Of a stretch of 11,321 bases of DNA, positions 1 through 8,495 are shown piece by piece (position 1 is the first letter of the stretch; each line of letters opens with the position of its first letter). The position numbers and the translations under genes are program-made. Where the stretch lies: assembly GCA_035644935.1 (NCBI GenBank), contig DASQNO010000126.1, positions 1 through 11,321 on the forward strand, in the 5' to 3' direction. This DNA is from CADCVW01 sp035644935 (GTDB taxonomy: Bacteria > Pseudomonadota > Alphaproteobacteria > Sphingomonadales > Sphingomonadaceae). The notes under the pieces are model-generated. The model saw nothing but the letters and a program-made list of their open reading frames with translations. It was not told the DNA's origin and ran no database searches.

Positions 1-890
1 TTCTTGCGGAGCGCCCCGCCTGCTTTCTTGGCTATACGGTGAAGCCCAACGTCTACGGCTCGCTCGCCGCGCGGCTGTGCAAGGTTCCCGCGGTCAACAA
101 CATATCGGGCCTGGGAACGGCCTTCATCGCCAATACGTGGCTGACGCCGGTCGTCGAGAAGCTCTATCGCGTTGGCCTTGCGGGCGCGCATCGTGTCTTC
201 TTTCAGAACGAAGACGACCACGCGCTCTTCCGGGCGCGCAAGCTGGCGCCGGCAGGACGAACGCAGGTCCTGCCGGGGTCGGGCATCAACCTTTCGACGT
301 TTTCCGCCCAGCCGTCTCCCGCCCGTGTGTGCGAAGATGCGCCGACCTTTCTGCTCATCGCCCGAATGGTGCGGGACAAGGGCGTTCTTGAGTACGCCGC
401 TGCCGCACGGCTTCTGAAGGCGCGGCATCCGGGCTGGACCTTCCGGATTGTCGGATTCCTCGATGTCGCGAACCGCACCGCCATCGATCGCGCGACGGTG
501 GAAACCTGGGTAGCGTCGGGTGATGTGCTGTTCGATGGCCCGTCTCCCGACGTACGGCCGCACATCGCCGCGGCCGATTGCATCGTCTTGCCGTCCTACC
601 GCGAGGGAACGTCGCGCGTGCTGCTGGAAGCGGCGGCGATGGGACGACCGCTGGTCGCGACCGACGTTCCCGGCTGTCGCGAAGTCGTTGAGGACGGGAT
701 CAACGGCTTTCTGTGCCAGGCGCGAGATGTCGATAGTCTCGCGGCCGCGATGGAACGGATGGGCAAGCTGGATCCACAAGAACGCGCTCTTATGGGAGCG
801 GCGGGCCGCGCCAAGGTCGAGCGCGAATATGACGAACGCATTGTCATCGATGCGTATCTGGACGCCATTCGCAGCGCCCAGCCCGTTTAA
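1..890 (+). CDS. Glycosyltransferase family 4 (GT-B fold), 5' end outside window
   Basis: Probably transfers a sugar from a nucleotide- or lipid-linked donor to a growing cell-surface glycan (exopolysaccharide, O-antigen or capsule) at the cytoplasmic face of the membrane. The frame is open from base 3. A GTG at 39 could be read as a start, but the residues around it (Y-T-V-K-P-N-V-Y-G) form a conserved internal motif of the CapM/PglA-like family, so the gene begins upstream of the window. About the first 100 residues are expected to be missing. The C-terminal nucleotide-sugar domain is complete: an 'ARMVRDKG' strand-loop near 361-384, then the E-x7-E donor-binding motif (Glu codons at 603 and 627, in EGTSRVLLEA), then 'GRPLVATDVPGCRE'. 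The gene ends with TAA. The next gene, msrA, starts 43 bp later and is functionally unrelated. Acceptor and sugar cannot be read from the sequence. Confidence 0.9.
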   Translation, partial: LAERPACFLGYTVKPNVYGSLAARLCKVPAVNNISGLGTAFIANTWLTPVVEKLYRVGLAGAHRVFFQNEDDHALFRARKLAPAGRTQVLPGSGINLSTFSAQPSPARVCEDAPTFLLIARMVRDKGVLEYAAAARLLKARHPGWTFRIVGFLDVANRTAIDRATVETWVASGDVLFDGPSPDVRPHIAAADCIVLPSYREGTSRVLLEAAAMGRPLVATDVPGCREVVEDGINGFLCQARDVDSLAAAMERMGKLDPQERALMGAAGRAKVEREYDERIVIDAYLDAIRSAQPV

Positions 891-920
891 CTGCTTCGTC
901 CGCGTTCCTATTTGGGCCGC

Positions 921-927
921 GAAGGAG
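921..927 (+). promoter_or_regulatory. Shine-Dalgarno site of msrA
   Basis: The sequence GAAGGAG lies 6 nt before the ATG at 934. It fixes the msrA start even though the reading frame stays open far upstream, to about 520, inside the glycosyltransferase gene. No clear promoter was seen in the 43-bp gap, so read-through from upstream is possible. Confidence 0.75.
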
Positions 928-933
928 ACGATC

Positions 934-1479
934 ATGGCAACGGAAACGGCGACTTTGGCGAGCGGGTGCTTCTGGTGCACGGAGGCGGTGTTCAAGGATG
1001 TTGTCGGCGTGACGAGCGCGACCAGCGGCTATATCGGCGGGCATGTCGCTGACCCGACGTATAATGCGGTGTGCGGTGGTAACACGGGGCATGCTGAGGC
1101 GGTGCGTGTCGAGTTCGACCCGGACGTTATTGCATTCGACGATATCCTCGACATTTTCTTTGCAACGCACGATCCAAGCCAGCTCAACCGGCAGGGGAAT
1201 GACGTCGGCACCCAGTACCGATCGGCAATTTTTCCCCACTCGCCGGAGCAGGAGGCGGCCGCGCGCGCGGCGATGGCGCGGGTTGCGGAGGAAACCGGCA
1301 AGCCGGTGGTCACCACGCTCGAGCCGTTATCCAAATGGTATCCGGCCGAGAATTATCACGACGATTATTACGCCCGTGTCGGTGACAGCAATCCTTACTG
1401 CATGGCGGTGATCTCGCCCAAGCTGCGCAAGTTCCGCAAGAGCTTCGCCGATCGCGTCAAGAGCAAAGCCGCGGCTTAA
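934..1479 (+). CDS. msrA: Peptide methionine-(S)-S-oxide reductase MsrA
   Basis: Repairs oxidised proteins by reducing methionine-S-sulfoxide, in protein or free, back to methionine in the cytoplasm, with thioredoxin as the usual reductant. The 181-residue product is full length for a single-domain MsrA. Seen: the catalytic motif G11-C12-F13-W14 with nucleophile Cys12, then E17; 'GYIGGH' (32-37); 'VCGGNTGHAE' (46-55); 'GTQYRS'; the H/D/Y cluster 'YHDDYY' (141-146); and a C-terminal Cys156 in 'NPYC'. The residue after CFW is Cys15, where many MsrAs have Gly. Cys47 and Cys156 are candidate resolving cysteines. The start is ATG at 934 with a strong Shine-Dalgarno; the longer open frame upstream is only a shadow of the glycosyltransferase. 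The 3' end overlaps the convergent tsaC gene by 4 bp. Confidence 0.96.
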   Translation: MATETATLASGCFWCTEAVFKDVVGVTSATSGYIGGHVADPTYNAVCGGNTGHAEAVRVEFDPDVIAFDDILDIFFATHDPSQLNRQGNDVGTQYRSAIFPHSPEQEAAARAAMARVAEETGKPVVTTLEPLSKWYPAENYHDDYYARVGDSNPYCMAVISPKLRKFRKSFADRVKSKAAA

Positions 1480-2417
1480 GGCGCGGCGGCGCGGGCCAAG
1501 CGGTCGTTGATGGCGGCGCCGATTCCCTCAAACGGGATGGGCGCCACGGCAATGCGAGCGCGATCGCTGGCGTCGGCGTCGTGCAGCGCCGCATAAAGGC
1601 GGGTAGCGGCCTCCGACAGGTCGCCGGCGGAACTAAGGTTCGCGTTGCCCTCCACAGTTCCAAAACCAATCAGCCAGGTATCCACCTCCTGGTGAACGCG
1701 GTTCAGCGAAAGCGGCTTTCGCGGCTGGTAATGGCGGGCCAGCTGTCCGGGTGCCTCGATGCGGTCCGGCAATTCGTGCGCGGTGTGGCCTAGCGTCTCG
1801 CCCGAGATCGGTCCTGGCCGCAGCAGGCGCAGGGTGTCGTCGGTCAGCGCCACGATTGTCGATTCCAGCCCCGCTTCCGTCGGTCCGCCGTCGATTACCA
1901 GCGGGATCCGCCCTGCGAGTGACGCGAGGACATGCTCGGCGCGCGTCGGGCTGATGCAACCGCTGGCATTGGCAGATGGCGCGGCGAGCGGCCGACCGGA
2001 CGCTACCAGCAGCGCGCGCATGACCGGATGCGCAGGCACGCGGACGGCCAGCGTCGGCAGACCCGCCGTGACCGCGCCGGTAATCGGCGAACCGTTCTGC
2101 GCCGGCAGCACCAATGTCAGCGGACCCGGCCAGAACCGCTCAGCCAGCGATCGTGCACGATCGTCGAAGAGGGCGAACGCCTCCGCATCCGCGAGCGAGG
2201 CGACGTGTACGATCAGCGGGTTGAAGGCCGGCCGGCCCTTAGCCGCGAAAATCCGCGCCACGGCGTCGGCGCGTGTCGCGTCCGCGGCGAGACCGTAGAC
2301 GGTCTCAGTCGGCACCGCGACGCAGGCCCCGGCCGCGATCAGCGCCGCGGCATCGGCCATGCCGGCGGCGTTCGCGGGGACCGTGCGCGTGTGATGCGGG
2401 TTGTTTGGCGGGGTCAC
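1476..2417 (-). CDS. tsaC: L-threonylcarbamoyladenylate synthase (Sua5/TsaC type)
   Basis: Makes threonylcarbamoyl-AMP from threonine, bicarbonate and ATP, the first step of the universal t6A37 modification of ANN-decoding tRNAs, in the cytoplasm. The 313-residue length fits the two-domain Sua5 form rather than the short YrdC form. The YrdC domain (about 20-205) shows PTETVYGL (36-43), KGRPxxNPL (60-68), FWPGPLT (95-101), PSAN (147-150) and an 'ESTIV' segment. A linker with 'GQLARHYQP' leads into a C-terminal Sua5 domain. The start used is GTG at 2417; ATG at residue 20 is an alternative but would cut close to the first helix. No Shine-Dalgarno precedes the GTG, and a TATAGC-like box ends about 10 nt upstream, so the mRNA may be leaderless. 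The gene is convergent with msrA and divergent from the acyl-CoA dehydrogenase. The symbol sua5 would be equally valid. Confidence 0.95.
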   Translation of the reverse strand: MTPPNNPHHTRTVPANAAGMADAAALIAAGACVAVPTETVYGLAADATRADAVARIFAAKGRPAFNPLIVHVASLADAEAFALFDDRARSLAERFWPGPLTLVLPAQNGSPITGAVTAGLPTLAVRVPAHPVMRALLVASGRPLAAPSANASGCISPTRAEHVLASLAGRIPLVIDGGPTEAGLESTIVALTDDTLRLLRPGPISGETLGHTAHELPDRIEAPGQLARHYQPRKPLSLNRVHQEVDTWLIGFGTVEGNANLSSAGDLSEAATRLYAALHDADASDRARIAVAPIPFEGIGAAINDRLARAAAP

Positions 2418-2433
2418 CGACGCGGGCTATAGC
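2405..2433 (+). promoter_or_regulatory. Candidate sigma-70-like promoter for the acyl-CoA dehydrogenase
   Basis: TTGGCG (2405-2410) and TATAGC (2428-2433) are separated by exactly 17 bp and point toward the ATG at 2468. The -35 box lies inside the first codons of the divergent tsaC gene. The -10 box is part of the palindrome GCTATAGC (2426-2433), so the same bases could serve as a -10 for tsaC on the other strand. Recognised by eye only. Confidence 0.4.
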
Positions 2434-2467
2434 GCGCGCATCCCTCCCGCAACAGCGAGCCGCCCCC

Positions 2468-4192
2468 ATGTCCTTCCGCCCGCCCGCCGCCGACCAGCGC
2501 TTCCTTCTGGATCACGTCGTCCGCATGGCGGAGCTTCAGGGGCATAACGCCTATGCCGAAGCGACGCCGGATACGGTCGACGCCATTCTGGAAGGCGTGG
2601 CCGAGTTCGCCGCGTCCGAGTTCGCGCCGTTGAACCGCATCGGCGACACGGTGGGCGCGCGCTGGGCCGACGGGCGCGTGACCATGCCGGCTGGTTTTCA
2701 CGAGGCCTACCGGGCCTATGTCGAGGCGGGCTGGGGTACGCTTGGCGCAGCGCCCGAGCATGGCGGGCAAGGCCTGCCCTTCACGCTGTCCACCGTCGTG
2801 CTGGAGGATCTGGGTGGGGCCAACATGGCGTTCTCGCTGTGCCCGATGCTGACCGCTGGCGCGGTGGAAGCGCTGCAGAAGCACGGCTCGCCCGAACTGC
2901 AGCGCACCTATCTGCCCAAGATCGTCAGCGGCGAATGGCCCGCGACGATGAATCTGACCGAACCGCAGGCGGGATCGGACGTCGGCGCGCTGAAGACCAG
3001 GGCGGAGCGGCGCGACGACGGCAGCTACCTGATCCAGGGCGTCAAGATCTACATCACCTTCGGCGAACACGACTTAAGCGACAACATCGTCCACCTCGTG
3101 CTCGCGCGCCTGCCCGACGCACCCGCGGGGACGCGAGGCATTTCGCTCTTCCTCGTTCCCAAGGTCCGGGTCGGAGCGGACGGCGCGCTGGGCTCGCCCA
3201 ACGACGTCCATTGCGTTTCGATCGAACACAAGATGGGCATTCACGCCTCGCCCACCTGCGTCATGAGCTATGGCGACAAGGGCGATTGCGTCGGCCACAT
3301 CGTCGGGGCGGAGGGCGAGGGGATGCGCGCCATGTTCACGATGATGAACAATGCGCGGCTGAACGTGGGGCTGCAGGGCGTGTCGATCGCCGAACGCGCG
3401 ACGCAAGGCGCGGTGCACTATGCTAGCGAACGCACGCAAGGGTCGCGCGAGGGCAAGCCCGCGGCGATCAACCAGCACCCGGACGTGCGTCGCGTCCTGC
3501 TCCGCATGAAGGCGTTGACGATGGGCGCGCGCTCGCTGCTCTATTACGCCGCCGGGCAGATTGATCGCGGGCACTTGGGCGATGCGGAGGCGCGCGCGCG
3601 CGCGGACCTGCTGACGCCGCTCGCCAAGGCGTGGGGTACGGATGTCGGCGTTGAAGTCGCCGGGCTGGGAATCCAGGTTCACGGCGGCATGGGCTATGTC
3701 GAGGAAACGGGCGCGGCGCAGCACCTGCGCGATGCCCGCATCGCGCCGATCTACGAGGGCACCAACGGCATCCAGGCCGCCGATCTCGTCGGCCGCAAGC
3801 TGGGCCTTGGTGGCGGCGCCGTGGTCGCATCGCTGATCGCCGACATGCGCGGCGAGGCGGCCGACGCTGGTCTGCGTGAGCTGATCGATGCCTGCGAGGA
3901 AGTCGCCGAGTGGATGAAGGCGGTGCCGATGGACGATCGGCTGGCGGGATCGTACCCGTTCCTCACCATGCTGTCGGTCGCAGTGGCGGGCTGGCTGATG
4001 GAGCGGCAGCGCGGCGTCGCGCAGGCGATGGCGGCCAGGTCCGAGGGGGATGGCATGTTCGTCGAAATGAAGATCGCTGCCGCCGACCAGTTCCTGGCGA
4101 CGATCGTGCCGGAAGCGATCGGGCTGATGCAGTCGGCGCTGGTCGGATCGGCGACTTTGTACGCGCTGCCGACGGAGGCGTTCGCGGCGTAG
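2468..4192 (+). CDS. Acyl-CoA dehydrogenase, large DmdC-like subfamily
   Basis: An FAD flavoenzyme that introduces the alpha,beta double bond into an acyl-CoA thioester in the cytoplasm and passes electrons to ETF. The 574-residue product belongs to the roughly 590-residue branch that includes DmdC (methylmercaptopropionyl-CoA dehydrogenase) and carries an extra C-terminal domain. Seen in order: helical N-terminal domain (to about 155); FAD-contact motif 'MNLTEPQAGSDVG' (161-173); 'MGIHASPTCVMSYG' in the beta domain; an 'NNARLNVGLQG' helix; 'GIQVHGGMGYVEE'; and 'IYEGTNGIQ' with the expected catalytic base Glu430. The last 110 or so residues form the C-terminal cap. The start at 2468 begins the conserved N-terminus; the frame is open upstream only as the antisense of tsaC, and the Shine-Dalgarno is weak. 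The gene stands alone with no beta-oxidation partner nearby, so the natural acyl chain is unknown. DmdC activity should not be assumed, because this subfamily is broad. Confidence 0.93.
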   Translation: MSFRPPAADQRFLLDHVVRMAELQGHNAYAEATPDTVDAILEGVAEFAASEFAPLNRIGDTVGARWADGRVTMPAGFHEAYRAYVEAGWGTLGAAPEHGGQGLPFTLSTVVLEDLGGANMAFSLCPMLTAGAVEALQKHGSPELQRTYLPKIVSGEWPATMNLTEPQAGSDVGALKTRAERRDDGSYLIQGVKIYITFGEHDLSDNIVHLVLARLPDAPAGTRGISLFLVPKVRVGADGALGSPNDVHCVSIEHKMGIHASPTCVMSYGDKGDCVGHIVGAEGEGMRAMFTMMNNARLNVGLQGVSIAERATQGAVHYASERTQGSREGKPAAINQHPDVRRVLLRMKALTMGARSLLYYAAGQIDRGHLGDAEARARADLLTPLAKAWGTDVGVEVAGLGIQVHGGMGYVEETGAAQHLRDARIAPIYEGTNGIQAADLVGRKLGLGGGAVVASLIADMRGEAADAGLRELIDACEEVAEWMKAVPMDDRLAGSYPFLTMLSVAVAGWLMERQRGVAQAMAARSEGDGMFVEMKIAAADQFLATIVPEAIGLMQSALVGSATLYALPTEAFAA

Positions 4193-4230
4193 CGGGAAGA
4201 ACGCCAGTTGCTAGCGAAGACGCAGTCGAT

Positions 4231-4299
4231 TGGTACCCCGGCGCAGGCCGGGGTCCAGTGACACAGCCCGTACAACTGGGCCCCGGCCGACCCCGGGGC
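4231..4299. repeat. REPIN-like pair of inverted GC-rich hairpins
   Basis: This is the main content of the 152-bp convergent gap 4193-4344. Hairpin 1 has the 8-bp perfect stem ACCCCGGC (4235-4242) / GCCGGGGT (4247-4254) with a GCAG loop. It extends to 11 bp by TGG (4231-4233) / CCA (4255-4257) around one bulged T. Hairpin 2 has the stem GCCCCGG (4280-4286) / CCGGGGC (4293-4299) with a 6-nt loop. GGGGTCCAGT (4250-4259) and ACTGGGCCCC (4275-4284) are inverted repeats matching at 9 of 10 positions, so the two hairpins are oppositely oriented copies of one unit. Hairpin 2 is the more diverged. That structure is what REP doublets (REPINs) look like. No RAYT transposase gene is in the window. The element may also help terminate or insulate the two converging transcripts, although no T-tract follows. 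Confidence 0.7.
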
Positions 4300-4344
4300 G
4301 CGCGGCTGGTGTGGAGCAGACCCACCCGTGTCTGTGAGAGGGCG

Positions 4345-4683
4345 CTACGCCTCCTCAAACAGCTCCGCGGGCTCGATCCGCAGGCGCTTGATCTGCGCGG
4401 CGATCGCCGGCCAGCGGCTCTGCAGGAAGTCGCTGCGTTCCGCTTCGCGCAGGCGGCGCGAGGCGCCATCGGCGACGAACATCCCGACCCCGCGCTTCAC
4501 CACGACCAGCCCGTCGTCCTGAAACGTCTGGTAGGCCTTGGCCACAGTCAGCGGGTTGGCACCATGACGGGCGGCAAGGCTGCGCACGGACGGCAGCGGG
4601 TCGCCGTCGGAATAGTCTCCGTCGAGAATGGACGCGGCGATCAGATCGCGCAGGCGGAGATATACGGGGCGGTCGTCGGACAT
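4345..4683 (-). CDS. GntR-family transcriptional regulator, short YtrA type
   Basis: A DNA-binding repressor or activator, probably dimeric. The 112-residue product consists of an N-terminal winged helix-turn-helix followed by only about 40 residues, as in the YtrA branch of GntR regulators, which have no large effector domain. Seen: 'PLPSVRSLA' (29-37), the recognition helix 'NPLTVAKAY' (43-51), 'DDGLV' and the wing 'KRGVGMFV' (63-70). The start is ATG at 4683; an in-frame extension to 4776 runs back into the nitroreductase gene and lacks family similarity. It lies 40 bp downstream of the nitroreductase stop on the same strand and is probably co-transcribed with it. YtrA regulators commonly sit beside ABC transporter genes; none is present here. 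An inverted repeat just upstream (4692-4711) is a candidate self-operator. Confidence 0.9.
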   Translation of the reverse strand: MSDDRPVYLRLRDLIAASILDGDYSDGDPLPSVRSLAARHGANPLTVAKAYQTFQDDGLVVVKRGVGMFVADGASRRLREAERSDFLQSRWPAIAAQIKRLRIEPAELFEEA

Positions 4684-4691
4684 GTTCCGTC

Positions 4692-4711
4692 GTACTGCCC
4701 TAATACAGCAC
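4692..4711. promoter_or_regulatory. Inverted repeat upstream of gntR, candidate operator
   Basis: GTACTG (4692-4697) and CAGCAC (4706-4711) form an imperfect inverted repeat (5 of 6 pairs) around the AT-rich 8-nt centre CCCTAATA. It lies 8 bp before the gntR ATG, in the 40-bp gap after the nitroreductase stop. Its size and position suit binding of a GntR dimer for autoregulation. The centre read on the minus strand (TATTAG) could pass for a -10 box. Inferred from symmetry only. Confidence 0.35.
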
Positions 4712-4723
4712 CGCGCGCAAGCG

Positions 4724-5314
4724 TTAGGCCGGGGGAAGACCGCTCCAGACGGTACTGACCATGCTCGCCGCCGCACGCGGGCGCTCCTCCAGCGGAAACG
4801 CGGGCGTGCCGATGAACATCAGCCCCGCGATTCGCTCGTGGCTGGCGCCGAACGCGTTGCGGACGGTCTCGGAATAAGCCGGCCAGCCGCTGATCCAGCC
4901 GCCCACGAAGCCCATGGCGTGCACGGCGTGGAGCAGGTTCATGCACGCGGCACCCGCCGACAGTTCCTGTTCCCAGACGGGCACCTTGTGGCCGGCGACA
5001 GGCGCGGACATCACGACGATCAGCGCCGGCGCCTGCCGAGCGATGCGTTCCACGGCCTCCAGCTTGCGCTCCTCCGTCGTCGGGGCGTCCCCCTCGAACG
5101 CCTCTTTCAGAAGACGTGCGAAGTCGTCACGGCGCGCCTTGGGCACGACGACGAAGCGCCAGGGGAACAGCTTGCCGTGGTCGGGGACGCGGGCGGCGAT
5201 CTCGATGATCTCGGCAATCTGCGCCTCGTCGGGTCCCGGCTCGACCATGTCACGCGGCCGGCCGGAGCGACGGGTTCTCAGGTGCGTGAGCAAGGTGGTG
5301 CGGTCGTTGAGCAT
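4724..5314 (-). CDS. Nitroreductase-family FMN oxidoreductase, YdjA-like
   Basis: A predicted FMN-binding NAD(P)H-dependent oxidoreductase of the small single-domain YdjA branch; the physiological substrate of this branch is not established. The 196-residue product has the usual length. Seen: a basic FMN-phosphate-contact region 'RTRRSGR' (13-19), 'ARVPDHGKLFPWRF' (41-54), the YdjA-type signature 'HKVPVWEQELSAG' (109-121), a glycine-rich 'GFVGGWISG' segment, and a 'FIGTP' strand near the C-terminus. The start chosen is ATG at 5314, which begins directly before the first conserved helix. The frame is open back to 5605, but that extension lies in a GC-rich control region and inside the divergent transporter gene. 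No clear Shine-Dalgarno precedes 5314. The gntR gene follows on the same strand 40 bp later. Confidence 0.9.
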   Translation of the reverse strand: MLNDRTTLLTHLRTRRSGRPRDMVEPGPDEAQIAEIIEIAARVPDHGKLFPWRFVVVPKARRDDFARLLKEAFEGDAPTTEERKLEAVERIARQAPALIVVMSAPVAGHKVPVWEQELSAGAACMNLLHAVHAMGFVGGWISGWPAYSETVRNAFGASHERIAGLMFIGTPAFPLEERPRAAASMVSTVWSGLPPA

Positions 5315-5366
5315 GACGACAACGGCATGTGGTCGCGCCCGCGAGCGCAGGCAAGGTGTAGGCGGG

Positions 5367-5397
5367 GGCTTGGCAAGCCGCCAACAGCCGCTACTCT
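5367..5397 (+). promoter_or_regulatory. Candidate promoter with overlapping palindrome upstream of the POT operon
   Basis: The divergent gap 5315-5472 contains the perfect 6-bp-arm palindrome GGCTTG-g-CAAGCC (5367-5379). Within it is TTGGCA (5370-5375), a near-consensus -35 box, followed after 16 bp by the weak -10 candidate TACTCT (5392-5397). A regulator bound at the palindrome would cover the -35 box. The rest of the gap is GC-rich with no other signal recognised. No convincing promoter for the divergent nitroreductase was found. Confidence 0.3.
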
Positions 5398-5460
5398 CCC
5401 GCTCCAACAAGCTTCCGGCGCGTACCGGGAGCGCCTGAGCTGGAACAGGCTCGTGCGCAT

Positions 5461-5466
5461 GGGGAG
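5461..5466 (+). promoter_or_regulatory. Shine-Dalgarno site of the POT transporter gene
   Basis: GGGGAG lies 6 nt before the GTG at 5473. It supports this GTG as the start of the first gene of the three-gene operon. Confidence 0.6.
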
Positions 5467-5472
5467 TAGCAA

Positions 5473-7082
5473 GTGGCCACCACATATCCGGACAACCAGG
5501 TGTCAGGCGATTCCGCCGGCACGTTCTTTGGTCATCCCAAGGGGCTGTTCGTTCTCTTCTTTGCCGAAATGTGGGAGCGTTTCTCCTACTACGGCATGCG
5601 CGCACTGCTGATCTTCTACCTGACCAAGCACTGGCTGTTTTCCGACGAGAAATCGTCCGTGATCTACGGCGCCTACACGGCGCTTGTGTACATCACGCCC
5701 GTGCTGGGCGGCTATCTGGCCGACCGCTATCTGGGCCAGCGCAAGGCGGTTCTGTTCGGCGCAGTTCTGCTGACGTTCGGCCACTTCCTGATGGGGTTCG
5801 AAGGGCAGGGCGGTCAGGACGCCGCGGCGCTCAACTTCTTCTGGCTGGCGCTCGCCTTCATCATCGTCGGTTCGGGCTTTCTCAAGGCCAACATTTCGGT
5901 GATCGTCGGGCAGCTTTATCCCCGGACCGACGTGCGCCGGGATGGCGCGTACACGATCTTCTATATGGGGATTAACCTCGGCGCGGCGCTGGGTTCTTTG
6001 CTCTGCGGCTATCTCGGCGAAACCTACGGCTGGTCCTACGGCTTCGGCGCGGCCGGCGTCGGCATGCTGCTTGGGCTCATCGTCTTCGTGTGGGGCAAGC
6101 CGCTGCTGCTCGGTCGCGGCGAGTCACCCGATCCGGCCCGGCTGGCCGCACCGGTGATGGGCATCAAGTTCGAATGGCTGCTTTACGTCGTCGGCGTTCT
6201 CGCGGTCGGCGTCGTGTGGTGGATGGTTCAAAATCAGGACGTCGTCGGTTGGTTTCTGATGATCGTGGGCGCGCTTCTCGTCGCTTATGTGCTGCTTGTA
6301 GCCGTCATAAAGCTCGAGCCACATGATCGCGATCGCATCTTTGCGGCCATGTTCCTCATCATGGGCTCCATCCTGTTTTGGGCGTTGTTCGAACAGGCGG
6401 GCTCCTCGCTCAATCTCTACACCGACCGTCACGTCGATCGAGGCGGCGTGCCGGCCTCGGTGTTCCAGTCGATCAACGCCATCTACATCGTGCTGCTTGC
6501 GCCCTTCTTCGCAGGCGCATGGACGTGGTTGGGCCGCCGCGGGCTGGAGCCTTCCGCCCCGGCGAAGTTTGGGCTGGCGCTGATCCAGTTGGGCGCCGGG
6601 TTTCTCGTCCTCGTCGCCGGCGCGGCCTTGGGCGGCGATGGCGCAAAGACCGCAGTGCTGTTCATCTTCCTGATCTACTTGCTGCACACGACGGGCGAGC
6701 TCTGCCTGTCGCCGGTGGGCCTCAGCGCGATGAACCGACTGGCGCCTGCGCACATGGCGTCCCTGATCATGGGTACGTGGTTCTTCGCGTCGGCGACCGG
6801 CAATTTCGTGGCGGGCCTGATTTCGCAGGCGACGGGCTCCGAGGCGGCGTCGGGCGAGGCCGCGGGGCAGCAGACCGTGCTCGACGTCTACTCGAACATC
6901 GGCTGGATCGCGATCGCGGTGGGCGTGGGGGTCATCGTCGTCTCGCCGCTGATCAAGAAGCTGATGCACCTCGACACGCTCCAGGACGCCGACCACGCCA
7001 TGGCGGGCGAGGCGCAGTTGGCCGAGCCGATCGCGCCGGGAACGCGCACCCAGAACGAACTCAAGCCAGGGCAGGCACGCAC

Positions 7083-7086
<4 letters not shown>
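5473..7086 (+). CDS. POT/PTR2-family proton-coupled oligopeptide transporter
   Basis: An inner-membrane MFS symporter that imports di- and tripeptides with protons. The 537-residue product is typical of the bacterial family, with many hydrophobic segments spread along its length. Seen: the family hallmark E32-xx-E35-R36-F37-x-Y39-Y40-G41 in helix 1 (proton coupling and peptide-carboxylate binding), 'GGYLADRYLGQRKAV' between helices 2 and 3, the PTR2 signature 'FYMGINLG' (163-170), 'EQAGSSLNLYTDR' and 'GELCLSPVGLSAM' in the C-terminal half. A hydrophilic tail of about 35 residues follows the last helix. The start is GTG with a good Shine-Dalgarno. Its TGA stop overlaps the TTG start of the next gene by 4 nt, so the transporter and the two exported amidohydrolases are probably translationally coupled. 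The context supports peptide uptake linked to envelope hydrolysis, which is an inference. Confidence 0.94.

Positions 7087-8491
<1,405 letters not shown>

Positions 8492-8495
<4 letters not shown>

Noticed and set aside
39..41. GTG at 39 as the true start of the glycosyltransferase
   Set aside because: The residues on both sides belong to one conserved internal motif, and the frame is open to the left edge, so the gene starts outside the window.
520..933. Open in-frame extension upstream of msrA, giving a 319-residue product
   Set aside because: It is an out-of-frame reading of the glycosyltransferase gene. MsrA has a good Shine-Dalgarno and a normal start at 934.
2273..2467. Arginine/proline-rich N-terminal extension of the acyl-CoA dehydrogenase
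   Set aside because: It is antisense to tsaC and has the composition of a GC-rich shadow frame. The family N-terminus begins at the ATG at 2468.
4317..4334. Small hairpin CAGAC/GTCTG upstream of the gntR 3' end as a terminator
   Set aside because: The stem is only 5 bp with an 8-nt loop and there is no T-tract in either direction.
5315..5605. N-terminal extension of the nitroreductase
   Set aside because: It runs through the divergent control region and into the POT gene, and shows no family similarity before residue M-L-N-D at 5314.
6378..7082. 235-residue extension of the first amidohydrolase, which would make a 705-residue protein
   Set aside because: It is an arginine-rich shadow frame of the POT transporter. 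A lipoprotein signal directly after TTG 7083 sets the true start.
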